A stretch of DNA of 64,000 nt from Polynucleobacter sp. AM-26B4 (GCF_018882285.1 NZ_JACVOT010000001.1:937916-1001915), one strand, 5' to 3'; numbered from the stretch's first letter, positions 25,905 through 35,627 are shown. Numbers and translations are program-made. Notes: generated from the letters alone by a model not told the origin.

Positions 25905-26684
25905 ATGAAAACTTACTTAACTCTCTCAGCGATCGCTTTGGCAGCAGCTGCTACTTTAACTTCTGGCACAGTGTTGGCACAAGCCGCTGCACCAGCCACA
26001 CCAGAGTTTGCCGTTACAGGTAACTTTGGTATCACCAGCGATTACCGTTTCCGTGGTCTGTCACAAAATGATGGAAGTGGTGCCATACAAGGCGGTTTTG
26101 ATGTTGCTCATAAATCTGGGCTTTATTTGGGTACATGGGCATCAAATGTTGACGACTGGGCATCCGGTACAAATTCACAAGGTTTAGAGGTTGATTTGTA
26201 TGGTGGCTATAAAACTACAGTAGGTGATCTTGGTTTAGACGTTGGTTTGATAGCTTATAAATATCCTGGCAACGGTGCATATACAAGCGATACTGAAGAG
26301 GCTTATGTAGGATTTTCTTATGGTCCCGCAGTATTTAAAACATCATACGTCTTAAGTAAAAATTATTTTGCAAGTACCGCTTCAGGCGAGGACGTTAGCG
26401 GCACAATTTATTACGATCTGACCCTTAGCCAAGAGGTTGCTCCAAAATTAACTGCATCTGTTCATGCTGGTTATACAGCATATAAAGATAACAAAACTGC
26501 AGCATATAGAACAAACAAGCTTTCTTATTCTGACTATAACGTTGGTCTTGCTTATGACTTAAATGGATTTATTTTGGGCGCCAAATATTATTGGAACGAT
26601 ACAGACAGTGGCATGGCTTCATACACTAGCAGTAAAAAACTTTACAAAGACGGCTTCGCAGTCTCTCTAACCAAAGCATTCTAA
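25905..26684 (+). CDS. TorF-family putative porin
   Basis: A 259-residue outer-membrane protein of the TorF ('Gcw_chp') family. A signal peptide (MKTYLTLSAIALAAAATLTS, cleavage after VLAQA) is followed by FAVTGNFGITSDYRFRGLSQND, the family hallmark. Aromatic-rich amphipathic strands come next, with a terminal Phe in SLTKAF, as is usual for beta-barrels. ATG 25905 has TTAGGAG eight bases upstream. It is the first gene behind a sigma-54 promoter and is co-oriented with glnK and amtB, so it probably assists entry of ammonium or small nitrogen compounds across the outer membrane; the substrate is inferred. Confidence 0.88.
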   Translation: MKTYLTLSAIALAAAATLTSGTVLAQAAAPATPEFAVTGNFGITSDYRFRGLSQNDGSGAIQGGFDVAHKSGLYLGTWASNVDDWASGTNSQGLEVDLYGGYKTTVGDLGLDVGLIAYKYPGNGAYTSDTEEAYVGFSYGPAVFKTSYVLSKNYFASTASGEDVSGTIYYDLTLSQEVAPKLTASVHAGYTAYKDNKTAAYRTNKLSYSDYNVGLAYDLNGFILGAKYYWNDTDSGMASYTSSKKLYKDGFAVSLTKAF

Positions 26685-27047
<363 letters not shown>

Positions 27048-27061
27048 AGCGAGGTATCAAA

Positions 27062-28549
27062 ATGACACATTGGATTAAACGTCTACTCGCAGCTGGCGCA
27101 ACAGCTTTAGCACTAGGCTCGGTCACGATGGCAGTTTCTTCTCCAGCTTTTGCTAAAGATGATGCTAAGCCAGCTGTAACCGCTCCTGCTACTGCTGCTG
27201 CAAGTGCTGCCCCAGCTGCTCCTGCAGCTCCAGCACCTGTTGCAAACAAAGGTGACACAGCTTGGATCATGATTTGTACAGCGTTAGTGATATTGATGAC
27301 GTTGCCAGGTTTAGGTCTTTTCTACGGTGGCTTAGTGCGTAGCAAAAACATGTTGTCTGTGTTGATGCAATGTATGGTCATCTTCTCATTGATCTCTGTT
27401 CTTTGGGCGGTGTATGGCTACAGTATTGCCTTCACTCCAGGTAACGCATTTTTTGGTGGATTTGATCGACTCTTCTTGGCTGGTTTGACACCAGAATCAA
27501 TGGGCGCCACATTCAGTAAAGGTGTTGTGATTCCAGAGTTTGCATTCTTCTCATTCCAAGGTGCATTTGCAACAATCACTTGCTGTTTGATCATCGGTGC
27601 GTTCGCTGAGCGTGCAAAGTTCTCTGCAGTGTTGTTGTTCATTGTTCTTTGGTTCACATTCAGCTATCTACCAATCGCTCACATGGTTTGGTTCTGGCCA
27701 GGTCCTGATGCTTACACTGATGCAGCCGCGGCTGAAGCAGCTACAGCAGCTTCAGGTTGGTTATTCCAAATGGGCGCATTAGACTTCGCTGGCGGTACAG
27801 TGGTGCATATCAATGCTGCTGTGGCTGGTTTGGTTGGTGCTTATGTGATTGGTAAGAGACTTGGTTTCGGTAAAGAAGCCATGAAGCCACATAGCTTAAC
27901 TTTGACCATGGTTGGCGCATCACTTTTATGGTTTGGTTGGTTCGGCTTTAATGCTGGTTCAGCACTAGAAGCTTCAGGTGGTTCAGCAATGGCATTTGCT
28001 AATACATTCTTAGCAACTTCAGCCGCTGTATTGACTTGGTCTTTGGGTGAGTGGATTGGTAAAGGCAAGCCATCAATGTTAGGTGCAGCATCTGGTGCGG
28101 TTGCCGGCTTAGTTGCGGTAACTCCAGCAGCAGGTTTTGTTGGCCCAATGGGCGCTATCATCATCGGTTTGATCTCAGGCTTCCTATGCCTATGGGGTGT
28201 GACTGGTTTGAAGCGCATGCTTGGTGCAGATGACAGCTTGGACGTGTTCGGTGTTCACGGTGTGGGCGGTATTGTGGGTGCACTTTTAACAGGCGTATTT
28301 GCAGCCCCAGCATTGGGCGGTACTGGTATCTATGATTACGTAGCCAATGCTGTTGCAGCTGACTACTCAATCGCAGGTCAAGTATGGATCCAAGCCAAAG
28401 CTGTATTAACAACGATTGTTTGGTCAGGCGTGGTTTCATTCATTGCCTACAAACTAGTTGATATGGTGATTGGTTTGCGCGTACCTGAAGATGCTGAGCG
28501 TGAAGGTTTGGACATCACTTCTCACGGCGAAACAGCCTACGAAGGTTAA
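27062..28549 (+). CDS. amtB: Ammonium transporter AmtB
   Basis: A 495-residue ammonium channel. A cleavable N-terminal signal (AVSSPAFA) and an Ala/Pro-rich linker come before eleven membrane helices. Conserved elements seen are the first-helix LPGLGLFYGGLVRSKNMLSV, the twin-His pore positions (His in GGTVVHINAAVAGLVGA and in FGVHGVGGIVGALLTG) and NAGSALEASGG. The extended N-terminus, compared with E. coli AmtB (428), is seen in other betaproteobacteria. GlnK upstream gates it. A terminator lies about 70 bases downstream. Confidence 0.96.
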   Translation: MTHWIKRLLAAGATALALGSVTMAVSSPAFAKDDAKPAVTAPATAAASAAPAAPAAPAPVANKGDTAWIMICTALVILMTLPGLGLFYGGLVRSKNMLSVLMQCMVIFSLISVLWAVYGYSIAFTPGNAFFGGFDRLFLAGLTPESMGATFSKGVVIPEFAFFSFQGAFATITCCLIIGAFAERAKFSAVLLFIVLWFTFSYLPIAHMVWFWPGPDAYTDAAAAEAATAASGWLFQMGALDFAGGTVVHINAAVAGLVGAYVIGKRLGFGKEAMKPHSLTLTMVGASLLWFGWFGFNAGSALEASGGSAMAFANTFLATSAAVLTWSLGEWIGKGKPSMLGAASGAVAGLVAVTPAAGFVGPMGAIIIGLISGFLCLWGVTGLKRMLGADDSLDVFGVHGVGGIVGALLTGVFAAPALGGTGIYDYVANAVAADYSIAGQVWIQAKAVLTTIVWSGVVSFIAYKLVDMVIGLRVPEDAEREGLDITSHGETAYEG

Positions 28550-28620
28550 TGATTTAGTAGTAAATCTGTGTGAAATGTGAAGTAAATATCCCCTGGTAGA
28601 TTTCCTGCTGGGGGACTTTT

Positions 28621-28658
28621 AAAGAGCGGTTTCTTTAATTAGAACCCGCTCTTTTTTT
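28621..28658 (+). terminator. Rho-independent terminator after amtB
   Basis: AAAGAGCGG and CCGCTCTTT form a nine-pair stem with a 16-base loop, followed by a run of T residues. A second possible hairpin (CCCC ... GGGG, 28590–28613) precedes it. It separates the nitrogen operon from gshA. Confidence 0.8.
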
Positions 28659-28678
28659 ATCTGTCTTAGAATGACACT

Positions 28679-29971
28679 ATGGTTCCTCATCTTATTACTG
28701 CCCTGAATGGTCCTTTGCTTGAATTAGAGAGCAAAGTTTTAGAAGCCACACCTGCCATCGAGCGATGGTTCCGGCTGGAGTGGCAAGAGCACACGCCTCC
28801 GTTTTATTGTTCAGTTGATCTGCGCAATGCTGGGTTCAAGCTTGCTCCTGTGGATACAAATTTATTCCCTGGAGGCTTCAATAACTTATCTCCAGAAATG
28901 ATGCCTTTGGCCGTGCAGGCCTCGATGGCATCTATTGAGAAAATTTGCCCAGATGCAAAAAATCTATTGTTGATTCCTGAGCGGCACACACGCAATGTGT
29001 TTTATTTGCAAAACGTGGCACGCTTAGCTTCGATCTTGAGACAAACTGGTTTGAATGTTCGACTAGGCAGTTTGTCAGAAGAAATAACAAAACCAACACC
29101 GATCGATTTGCCAGATGGCCAAAGATTGGTTTTGGAGCCATTGGCCAGAATTGGCAATAAAGGTCGTCGATTGGGTCTCAAGGATTTTGATCCTTGCACG
29201 ATTCTTTTGAATAATGATTTATCAGGTGGCATCCCAAAGATTTTAGAAAATCTTTATGAACAATATTTGCTCCCACCACTACATGCAGGTTGGGCTGTGC
29301 GTCGCAAATCAAATCACTTTGATGCTTATGATGATGTGGCGAAAAAGTTTTCTAAAGTGATTGATATTGATCCGTGGATGATTAATCCATTTTTCACCAA
29401 GTGTTCTGGAATTAACTTCCATGAACGCATAGGTGAAGAGTGCTTGCAAGAAAGCGTCGATGCTATCTTGAAAAAGATCGCACGAAAGTACAAAGAGTAC
29501 GGTATCAAAGAAAAACCATATGTGATTGTTAAAGCAGATGCTGGTACCTATGGCATGGGCATCATGACAGTCAAGGATGCCAGCGAAGTCAAAGATTTGA
29601 ACCGCAAAGAACGCAACAAGATGAGCGTTGTTAAAGAAGGCTTAGAAGTTGCAGATGTGTTGGTTCAAGAAGGTGTTTACACTTTTGAGAAAATCAATGA
29701 GGCGGTTGCTGAGCCTGTTGTGTACATGATGGATCGCTATGTGGTTGGTGGCTTCTACAGAGTTCATACTGGCCGCGGTGTCGATGAGAATCTTAATGCG
29801 CCGGGCATGCATTTTGTGCCATTGGCATTTGAGCACAATGCGATTCCTGATGTGGCGGCAAAACCAGGCATTGCAGTACCGAATCGTTTTTATCTGTATG
29901 GCGTGGTTGCAAGACTTGCTTTATTGGCAGCATCTTTAGAGTTAGAGCGCACTGATCCAGAGGCAGAATAA
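28679..29971 (+). CDS. gshA: Glutamate–cysteine ligase
   Basis: A 430-residue glutamate–cysteine ligase of the proteobacterial GshA class that is unrelated in sequence to E. coli GshA. It makes gamma-glutamylcysteine, the first step to glutathione. Recognised from FYCSVDLRNAGFKLAPVDTNLFPGGFNNL, the ATP-grasp-like stretch VIVKADAGTYGMGIMTVKD and MDRYVVGGFYRVHTGRG. It is four bases upstream of gshB. The glutathione made here would serve glutaredoxin and possibly the peroxidase found elsewhere in the window. Confidence 0.93.
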   Translation: MVPHLITALNGPLLELESKVLEATPAIERWFRLEWQEHTPPFYCSVDLRNAGFKLAPVDTNLFPGGFNNLSPEMMPLAVQASMASIEKICPDAKNLLLIPERHTRNVFYLQNVARLASILRQTGLNVRLGSLSEEITKPTPIDLPDGQRLVLEPLARIGNKGRRLGLKDFDPCTILLNNDLSGGIPKILENLYEQYLLPPLHAGWAVRRKSNHFDAYDDVAKKFSKVIDIDPWMINPFFTKCSGINFHERIGEECLQESVDAILKKIARKYKEYGIKEKPYVIVKADAGTYGMGIMTVKDASEVKDLNRKERNKMSVVKEGLEVADVLVQEGVYTFEKINEAVAEPVVYMMDRYVVGGFYRVHTGRGVDENLNAPGMHFVPLAFEHNAIPDVAAKPGIAVPNRFYLYGVVARLALLAASLELERTDPEAE

Positions 29972-29975
29972 TCAG

Positions 29976-30920
29976 ATGAAGAAGCTTCTCTTTATTGCAG
30001 ACCCTCTGAGCAGTTTCGTCGTCAAAAAAGACAGCACCTTGGCCATGATGAAAGCCTCGCAAAAGCGAGGTCATGAAGTTTGGCACTGTCATATCGATCA
30101 TCTGAAAAGTATCGACTCGTTGGTGCAGGCAGATTGCAAACAGATCGAGATAACTTCTCATGATGGTTCTTGGTTTAAAGAAGTAAAAACCCAAGTACAA
30201 AAACTTTGCGAATTTGACGCCATCATCATGAGGAAGGATCCCCCTTTTGATTTGAGCTATGTGACAGCCACTTGGTTTTTGTCACAAGCATCTCTTGAAG
30301 GTGCAAAAGTATTCAACGCCCCCGATGCTTTAAGAAACCACTCTGAAAAATTAGCACTTTTAGAGTTCATGAAGTTTGCGCCACCGACCGTTGTTAGTCA
30401 CGACTTAGCTGATATCAAAGCTTTTCATCAGCATCATCAGGATGTGATCATCAAGCCTTTGGACGGTATGGGTGGTCAAGGTATTTTTAGGGTTCAAGCC
30501 AATGCGCTGAATTTGGCTAGTATTGTTGAAACCTTGGGTGGTAATGGTCAGCGAGCGCTGATGGTGCAAAAGTTTTTGCCTGAGATATCTGCGGGTGATA
30601 AACGGGTGTTATTGATTGGTGGCGAAGTGGTCCCTTTTAGCTTGGCGCGCATTCCTCAAGCTGGTGAGGTGAGAGGTAATCTTGCCTCTGGCGGTAAGGG
30701 TGTTGCTCAACCATTAACTCAACAAGAACTAAAGATTTCCCAAGAGCTCGCCCCTCTATTAGCTGCAAGAGGACTTCATTTGGTGGGCTTGGATTTTATT
30801 GGCGGATATTTAACGGAAATAAATGTCACAAGTCCAACCTGCTTTGTTGAAATTACCGAGCAAACAGGTCATGATGTGGCATTGCAATGGTTAACTAATT
30901 TAGAGAAACATATTCAGTAA
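29976..30920 (+). CDS. gshB: Glutathione synthetase
   Basis: A 314-residue ATP-grasp ligase that adds glycine to gamma-glutamylcysteine. Visible are LLFIADPLSSFVVKKDSTLAMM, IMRKDPPFDLSY, the glycine-rich ATP loop KPLDGMGGQGIFRV and the C-terminal metal-binding segment FIGGYLTEINVTSPT. The stop overlaps the start of the EIIA gene by one base (TAATG), so glutathione and PTS genes are physically coupled, an order known in Burkholderiales. Confidence 0.96.
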   Translation: MKKLLFIADPLSSFVVKKDSTLAMMKASQKRGHEVWHCHIDHLKSIDSLVQADCKQIEITSHDGSWFKEVKTQVQKLCEFDAIIMRKDPPFDLSYVTATWFLSQASLEGAKVFNAPDALRNHSEKLALLEFMKFAPPTVVSHDLADIKAFHQHHQDVIIKPLDGMGGQGIFRVQANALNLASIVETLGGNGQRALMVQKFLPEISAGDKRVLLIGGEVVPFSLARIPQAGEVRGNLASGGKGVAQPLTQQELKISQELAPLLAARGLHLVGLDFIGGYLTEINVTSPTCFVEITEQTGHDVALQWLTNLEKHIQ

Positions 30921-31360
30921 TGGCCGGAATTTTAATCATCGCCCATGCGCCTTTGGCATCTGCATTACAAGAATTCACTCGCCATGTGTATGGTGAGGTA
31001 CCAGATCGTTTAAAAGCCTTGGATGTCATGGCTCACGAAGATGCAAAGGTGACTTTGGAGCGTGCAGTAGAGGCAGCTCAGTCAATCAATTCAGATAAGG
31101 GCCTTCTGGTCCTCACAGACATCATGGGTGCTACACCGGCCAACGTGGCCAGTCGTTTAGCTCATATGGCAGAGTTTGATGGGCATGTCAGAGTTATTGC
31201 GGGCGTCAATTTACCGATGTTGATGAGAGCAATTGCCTACAGATCAGAGCCCTTAGATTCTGCAACTCAAAAAGCCATGCATGGCGGTCAACAAGGGATT
31301 ATTCCAATTGGCCACATGGGTCATATTGATGACAATAAACAGATGGAAGTGAAGGATTAA
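30920..31360 (+). CDS. PTS EIIA component, mannose/fructose (ManX) type
   Basis: A 146-residue EIIA-Man-fold protein. The phosphorylated residue is His9 in GILIIAHAPLASALQEF. The partner segment GLLVLTDIMGATPANVASRL is the family signature near residue 57. No EIIB or EIIC lies next to it; instead HPr and enzyme I follow. That gives a soluble phosphorelay probably used for regulation, not sugar uptake (inference). Confidence 0.9.
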   Translation: MAGILIIAHAPLASALQEFTRHVYGEVPDRLKALDVMAHEDAKVTLERAVEAAQSINSDKGLLVLTDIMGATPANVASRLAHMAEFDGHVRVIAGVNLPMLMRAIAYRSEPLDSATQKAMHGGQQGIIPIGHMGHIDDNKQMEVKD

Positions 31361-31362
31361 GA

Positions 31363-31632
31363 ATGCCAAGCGCAGAAATTAACATCATCAATAAACTTGG
31401 ATTGCATGCGCGCGCCTCAGCTAAATTGACTCAACTAGCAGGTCAGTACCCTTGCGAAATATTTTTGTCGAAGGGCGGTAGAAGGGTAAACGCTAAAAGT
31501 ATTATGGGTGTCATGATGCTTGCTGCTGGGATGGGCAGTGTTGTAACACTTGAGACTGAAGGCGATAAAGCGCAAGAGGCTTTTGATGCTATTCAGGCGC
31601 TCATCAATGATCGATTTGGGGAAGGTCAGTAA
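31363..31632 (+). CDS. ptsH: Phosphocarrier protein HPr
   Basis: An 89-residue HPr. His15 in NKLGLHARASAKL is the enzyme I phosphorylation site. Ser46 in RRVNAKSIMGVMMLAAG is the regulatory site for HPr kinase, whose gene hprK lies at the far end of this window. Starts three bases after the EIIA stop. Both sites being intact means HPr can integrate PEP and ATP signals. Confidence 0.95.
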   Translation: MPSAEINIINKLGLHARASAKLTQLAGQYPCEIFLSKGGRRVNAKSIMGVMMLAAGMGSVVTLETEGDKAQEAFDAIQALINDRFGEGQ

Positions 31633-31633
31633 T

Positions 31634-33391
31634 TTGTCTTTTACGCTTCATGGTATTCCGGTTACGAATGGTATTGCGATAGGTCGTGCCCTGAGGATTG
31701 CCCCATCCGCCATGGATGTGAAGCATTACTTGATTGCTGAAGGCAGTGAACAAGCAGAACAAAAAAGACTTCTCGATGCATTTCAAGTTGTTAGACAAGA
31801 ATTAAAAACATTAAGAGCGGGTCTGCCTGAGGCAGCGCCTGAAGAGATGGCGGCATTTTTGGATGTGCACGGCATGATTTTGGCCGATCCAACACTGACA
31901 GAAAGACCTTTAGAGCTCATTCAACAAAAGAGATACAACGCTGAATGGGCTTTGGCTACTCAGTTAGAAAATGTACTAGAACAATTTGCAGAAATTGAAG
32001 ATGCTTATTTGCGCGAAAGAGCGGCAGATATTCGTCAGGTCGTTGAGCGAGTGATGAAGGTGCTTCATTTAGGTGAAGATCATCAAACCATTGGGGCCTT
32101 CTATAAAACAGTTTCTGAAAATAGAGAGCTGAGCGAAGTGATTGTTGTCGCTCATGATATTTCTCCACCAGACATGTTGCGCTTCAAGGAATTAGCTTTT
32201 GGTGGATTTGTCACTGATTTGGGCGGTAAAACTTCTCATACCGCGATTGTTGCGAGAAGCTTGGATATCCCTGCCGCAGTCGGTGTCAGAAGTGCTAGCG
32301 AGTTGATCCGACAAGATGATTGGCTGATCATCGATGGCGATCGTGGCATTGTGATTGTTGACCCAAGTCCTTTCATTCTCGAGGAATACCGTCATTTACA
32401 GTCAGCAAGAAAGCTTGAAAAGAAAAAACTTTTAAGACTCAAGCACACACCAACGGTGACTGTGGATGGTCAGCACATTGATTTGATGGCCAACGTTGAA
32501 ATGCCTGATGATGCACCGATGGCATTGGATTCAGGAGCTGTTGGTATTGGTTTGTTCAGATCAGAATTCTTATTCATGAATCGCCAAGGTCAAATGCCTG
32601 ACGAGGAAGAGCAATTCTGGGCTTACCGTAAAACAGCTGAGGCCATGAAGGGTTTACCAGTCAGTATCAGAACCATCGATATCGGTGCGGATAAGCCCTT
32701 GGATGTGAAAGACAATGGCGGACCTAACTATTTATCACCTTTAGGTTTACGCGCCATCAGATGGTCGTTGTCTGAGCCTGAAATGTTTTTGATTCAGATA
32801 CGAGCCATCTTAAGAGCCTCTGTATTTGGCAAGATCAAGATCTTGATTCCGATGTTGGCCCATGCTCAAGAAATTGATCAAACTTTGGATTTGATTCAAA
32901 CAGCTAAAAATCAGTTGGAAGCAGAAAGTATTAGTTTTGATCCGGGGATTCAAGTAGGTGCGATGATTGAAATCCCAGCGGCTGCATTGGCATTACCTTT
33001 ATTCATTCGCCGTTTAGATTTTCTATCCATTGGTACCAATGACTTGATTCAATACACCTTAGCGATCGATCGAGCAGACAATGCGGTTGCTCATTTGTAT
33101 GATCCACTGCATCCAGCAGTTCTAAGATTGATTGCGGGCATCATCAGAGATGCAAAAAATGCTCAGATGCCGGTATCAGTTTGTGGTGAGATGGCTGGCG
33201 ATGCTTCAATGACCAGAGTCTTGTTAGGTATGGGCTTGACTGATTTTTCACTTCATTTCAAGCAGCTGTTATCAGTTAAACAAGAAATTTTGAGATCTGA
33301 CACCAAGCAATTAAAGTCAGCGGTTGATGGTTTATTGGCGGCGATTGAGCCTGACGATATTCAGGCGGCATTTCAAAAAATCAATGCTTGA
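31634..33391 (+). CDS. ptsI: PTS enzyme I (phosphoenolpyruvate–protein phosphotransferase)
   Basis: A 585-residue enzyme I. The N-terminus (SFTLHGIPVTNGIAIGRAL) is followed by the phospho-His domain with His202 in LGGKTSHTAIVARSLDIPAAVG. The C-terminal PEP-binding barrel contains GLFRSEFLFM, the FLSIGTNDLIQYTLAIDR segment and catalytic Cys in SVCGEMAGD. TTG 31634 is the chosen start: it gives the conserved N-terminus, follows the HPr stop by one base and has GGGGAAGG eight bases upstream. ATG 31607 would overlap HPr and add a non-conserved leader. Confidence 0.94.
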   Translation: MSFTLHGIPVTNGIAIGRALRIAPSAMDVKHYLIAEGSEQAEQKRLLDAFQVVRQELKTLRAGLPEAAPEEMAAFLDVHGMILADPTLTERPLELIQQKRYNAEWALATQLENVLEQFAEIEDAYLRERAADIRQVVERVMKVLHLGEDHQTIGAFYKTVSENRELSEVIVVAHDISPPDMLRFKELAFGGFVTDLGGKTSHTAIVARSLDIPAAVGVRSASELIRQDDWLIIDGDRGIVIVDPSPFILEEYRHLQSARKLEKKKLLRLKHTPTVTVDGQHIDLMANVEMPDDAPMALDSGAVGIGLFRSEFLFMNRQGQMPDEEEQFWAYRKTAEAMKGLPVSIRTIDIGADKPLDVKDNGGPNYLSPLGLRAIRWSLSEPEMFLIQIRAILRASVFGKIKILIPMLAHAQEIDQTLDLIQTAKNQLEAESISFDPGIQVGAMIEIPAAALALPLFIRRLDFLSIGTNDLIQYTLAIDRADNAVAHLYDPLHPAVLRLIAGIIRDAKNAQMPVSVCGEMAGDASMTRVLLGMGLTDFSLHFKQLLSVKQEILRSDTKQLKSAVDGLLAAIEPDDIQAAFQKINA

Positions 33392-33425
33392 TCAATATTG
33401 ATTCAATCAATCATTGTTTAAATGG

Positions 33426-34175
33426 TTAACTGCCTGAGCAAACTTCGCAGTTGTCACGTTGATGCAACTCGATCGTGTCAATCTGAGTTGACCTTGCATC
33501 CCACAACAGTAATTTTCCACAAAGAGATTTGCCAACACCAGTGATCACTTGTAGCGCTTGAGCTGATTGCATTGCTCCAATGATGCCAACAAGGGGTGAA
33601 AAAACTCCCATGGTTGAACATTGCACCTCATCGAACTTTTGATCTTTTGGAAATAAGCACGCGTAACAGGGGGTGCCTTTTTGTCTTGGATCGATCACCG
33701 TTAACTGACCATCAAAGCGAATAGCTGCGCCACTCACCAAAGGTACCTTGTGTTTCACGCAGGCAGCATTGATCAAATGACGACTTGTAAAGTTATCAGT
33801 GCAATCTAAAACAACGGTAGTGCTCGGTAAAAGCTCATCCAATAACTCAGCGGTGACTTTTTGTTCTAAAGCGACCACGTTGAGATTGGGGTTGAGCTCT
33901 TGCAACATGTTTTTTGCAGAACTTACCTTGGGCATGCCAATAGAATTTTGTTTGTGCATGATTTGACGTTGAAGATTGGTCAAATCCACCACATCATGAT
34001 CAATCAATGTGATTTTGCCTACGCCAGCTGCTGCTAAGTAGGGGGCGGCTGCTGAACCAAGACCGCCTGCGCCAATCACAACAACATGGGATGACAGGAT
34101 CTTTTCTTGGCCCTCAATGCCAATATCATCCAGAAGAATGTGGCGTGAGTATCGTAGAAGTTCCTGATCGTTCAT
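33426..34175 (-). CDS. moeB: ThiF/MoeB/HesA family adenylyltransferase
   Basis: A 249-residue E1-like enzyme that adenylates the C-terminal glycine of a sulfur-carrier protein (MoaD or ThiS). Seen are the nucleotide loop VVIGAGGLGSAAAPYLAAAGVG (about residue 32), DLTNLQRQIMH, the catalytic-region DCTDNFTSR and the zinc site pairs CYAC and CEVC near the C-terminus. MoeB is the best guess; ThiF cannot be excluded because neither partner gene is nearby. Third gene of gpmA–ctpA–moeB. Confidence 0.88.
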   Translation of the reverse strand: MNDQELLRYSRHILLDDIGIEGQEKILSSHVVVIGAGGLGSAAAPYLAAAGVGKITLIDHDVVDLTNLQRQIMHKQNSIGMPKVSSAKNMLQELNPNLNVVALEQKVTAELLDELLPSTTVVLDCTDNFTSRHLINAACVKHKVPLVSGAAIRFDGQLTVIDPRQKGTPCYACLFPKDQKFDEVQCSTMGVFSPLVGIIGAMQSAQALQVITGVGKSLCGKLLLWDARSTQIDTIELHQRDNCEVCSGS

Positions 34176-34187
34176 CGCCAGATTCTT

Positions 34188-35624
34188 TTATTCCAAGCGA
34201 GACTTGGATTTTTTAATTGGTTGACCTTTTAAGTAAGCAGCAGCCTGAGTGAGCATGAAGTCTTCCGCTGAACCAAACTCAGCCGGACGCTTTTTGCGGT
34301 CTTTCTCTTTTTGCTCAGGTGTTTTCTTGGCATTCAACTCTTCAATGCGTTGCAACTCTTCAAGACGACGCTGTTCGCGATCTTTGATTAACTTCTCTTC
34401 AGAGGACTGCTTATTCTTGAGATGTTTTTCACTGTCAATTTCACGAGTGATCAACACATCATCAGGATCACCTTCCGCATTTTGATCAACAGCAATATCA
34501 GGTTTGATACCAAATGCTTGGATTGATTTGCCGGTTGGCGTGTAGTAGTAAGCGGTGGTTAGCTTTAGAGCTGAATCTGCACTCAATGGGCGAACAGTTT
34601 GCACTGAACCTTTACCAAAAGTTGTTTTACCAATGATGGTTGCGCGTTTGTGATCTTGTAATGCGCCAGCAACAATTTCTGAGGCTGATGCAGAGAAGGC
34701 ATTCACAAGAACAACCAAAGGTACTTTCTTGAAGGCTGGGGATAGCTGAGCCAAGGCATCATTGTTTTCTGATAAACGATAGTTATCAAAAGTTGATTTA
34801 AATACTTGTTTGGCTTCTTCTGTTTGACCTTTGGTCGAAACAATCAGAGTATCTGTTGGCAAGAAAGCAGCAGAAACTCCAACAGCGCCTTGTAATAGAC
34901 CGCCGCCATTGTTTCTAAGATCAAGCACCAAGCCTTTTAACTGTGGATTTTCTCCAGCTAATTCATTTAATTTTTTAGCTAGGTCCGGAATGGTTCTTTC
35001 TTGGAAGCTGGTGATGCGCACATAGGCAATGCCTGGCTCAACGAATTTAGCTTTAACAGACTGAACTTTGATTTCAGCGCGGGTGATGGTGATTGGAAAA
35101 GTTCTATCTTCACTTTTTCTGAAAATAGTTAAAGTGATTTTTGTGCCTGGTTCACCGCGCATGCGACGCACTGCTTGATCAAGTGTCATGCCGCGCACAG
35201 GTTTGTCATCTAAACGAGTGATCAAGTCACCAGATAAAAGACCAGCCTTTGCAGCTGGCGTATCTTCAATCGGATTAAGAATTTTGACAACGCCATCTTC
35301 AGAAGTGATTTCAATACCTAAGCCAGCAAACTTACCTTGGGTATGTTCTTGCATTTCTGCAAAATCTTTTTTATCTAAATAAGATGAGTGTGGATCAAGG
35401 CCGCTGACCATGCCTTTGATGGCATCAGTCAATAAACGTTTGTCATCAACTGATTCAACATAATCACGTTTGATTTGACCAAATACATTTGATAGATTGC
35501 GAAGTTCATCTAGCGGTAATGAGGAGCTTCCTTGTTGAGCAGTTGCTGAAAGTTGCAAAGTTAATGCAACTCCAGCAATTAAACCTGAGCAAACGAGGGC
35601 AATACTCTTGATCGAGCGGCGCAT
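34188..35624 (-). CDS. ctpA: Carboxy-terminal processing protease (S41 family)
   Basis: A 478-residue periplasmic serine protease. Domains in order: a signal peptide (IALVCSGLIAGVALTLQLSATAQ); an N-terminal helical part; a PDZ domain (about residues 90–170) with GLGIEITSEDGVVKILNPIE; and the protease core with catalytic Ser in VNAFSASASEIVAGALQDH and Lys in IIGKTTFGKGSVQ. The protein ends with a highly charged Glu/Lys/Arg-rich region. Homologues trim envelope proteins. The ATG lies three bases after the gpmA stop. Confidence 0.93.
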   Translation of the reverse strand: MRRSIKSIALVCSGLIAGVALTLQLSATAQQGSSSLPLDELRNLSNVFGQIKRDYVESVDDKRLLTDAIKGMVSGLDPHSSYLDKKDFAEMQEHTQGKFAGLGIEITSEDGVVKILNPIEDTPAAKAGLLSGDLITRLDDKPVRGMTLDQAVRRMRGEPGTKITLTIFRKSEDRTFPITITRAEIKVQSVKAKFVEPGIAYVRITSFQERTIPDLAKKLNELAGENPQLKGLVLDLRNNGGGLLQGAVGVSAAFLPTDTLIVSTKGQTEEAKQVFKSTFDNYRLSENNDALAQLSPAFKKVPLVVLVNAFSASASEIVAGALQDHKRATIIGKTTFGKGSVQTVRPLSADSALKLTTAYYYTPTGKSIQAFGIKPDIAVDQNAEGDPDDVLITREIDSEKHLKNKQSSEEKLIKDREQRRLEELQRIEELNAKKTPEQKEKDRKKRPAEFGSAEDFMLTQAAAYLKGQPIKKSKSRLE

Positions 35625-35627
35625 AGA

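Noticed and set aside
28161..28439. Reverse-strand open frame inside amtB
   Set aside because: It is a shadow of a strongly coding gene, with no start signal and no recognisable protein; the same applies to the other frames antisense to amtB, gshA and cox genes.
31550..31633. Upstream starts for enzyme I inside ptsH
   Set aside because: They add a non-conserved leader; the TTG at 31634 has a strong ribosome site and gives the family N-terminus.
33392..33425. AT-rich inverted repeat between ptsI and moeB as a terminator
   Set aside because: ATTGATT/AATCAAT is short, weak and lacks a T-run.
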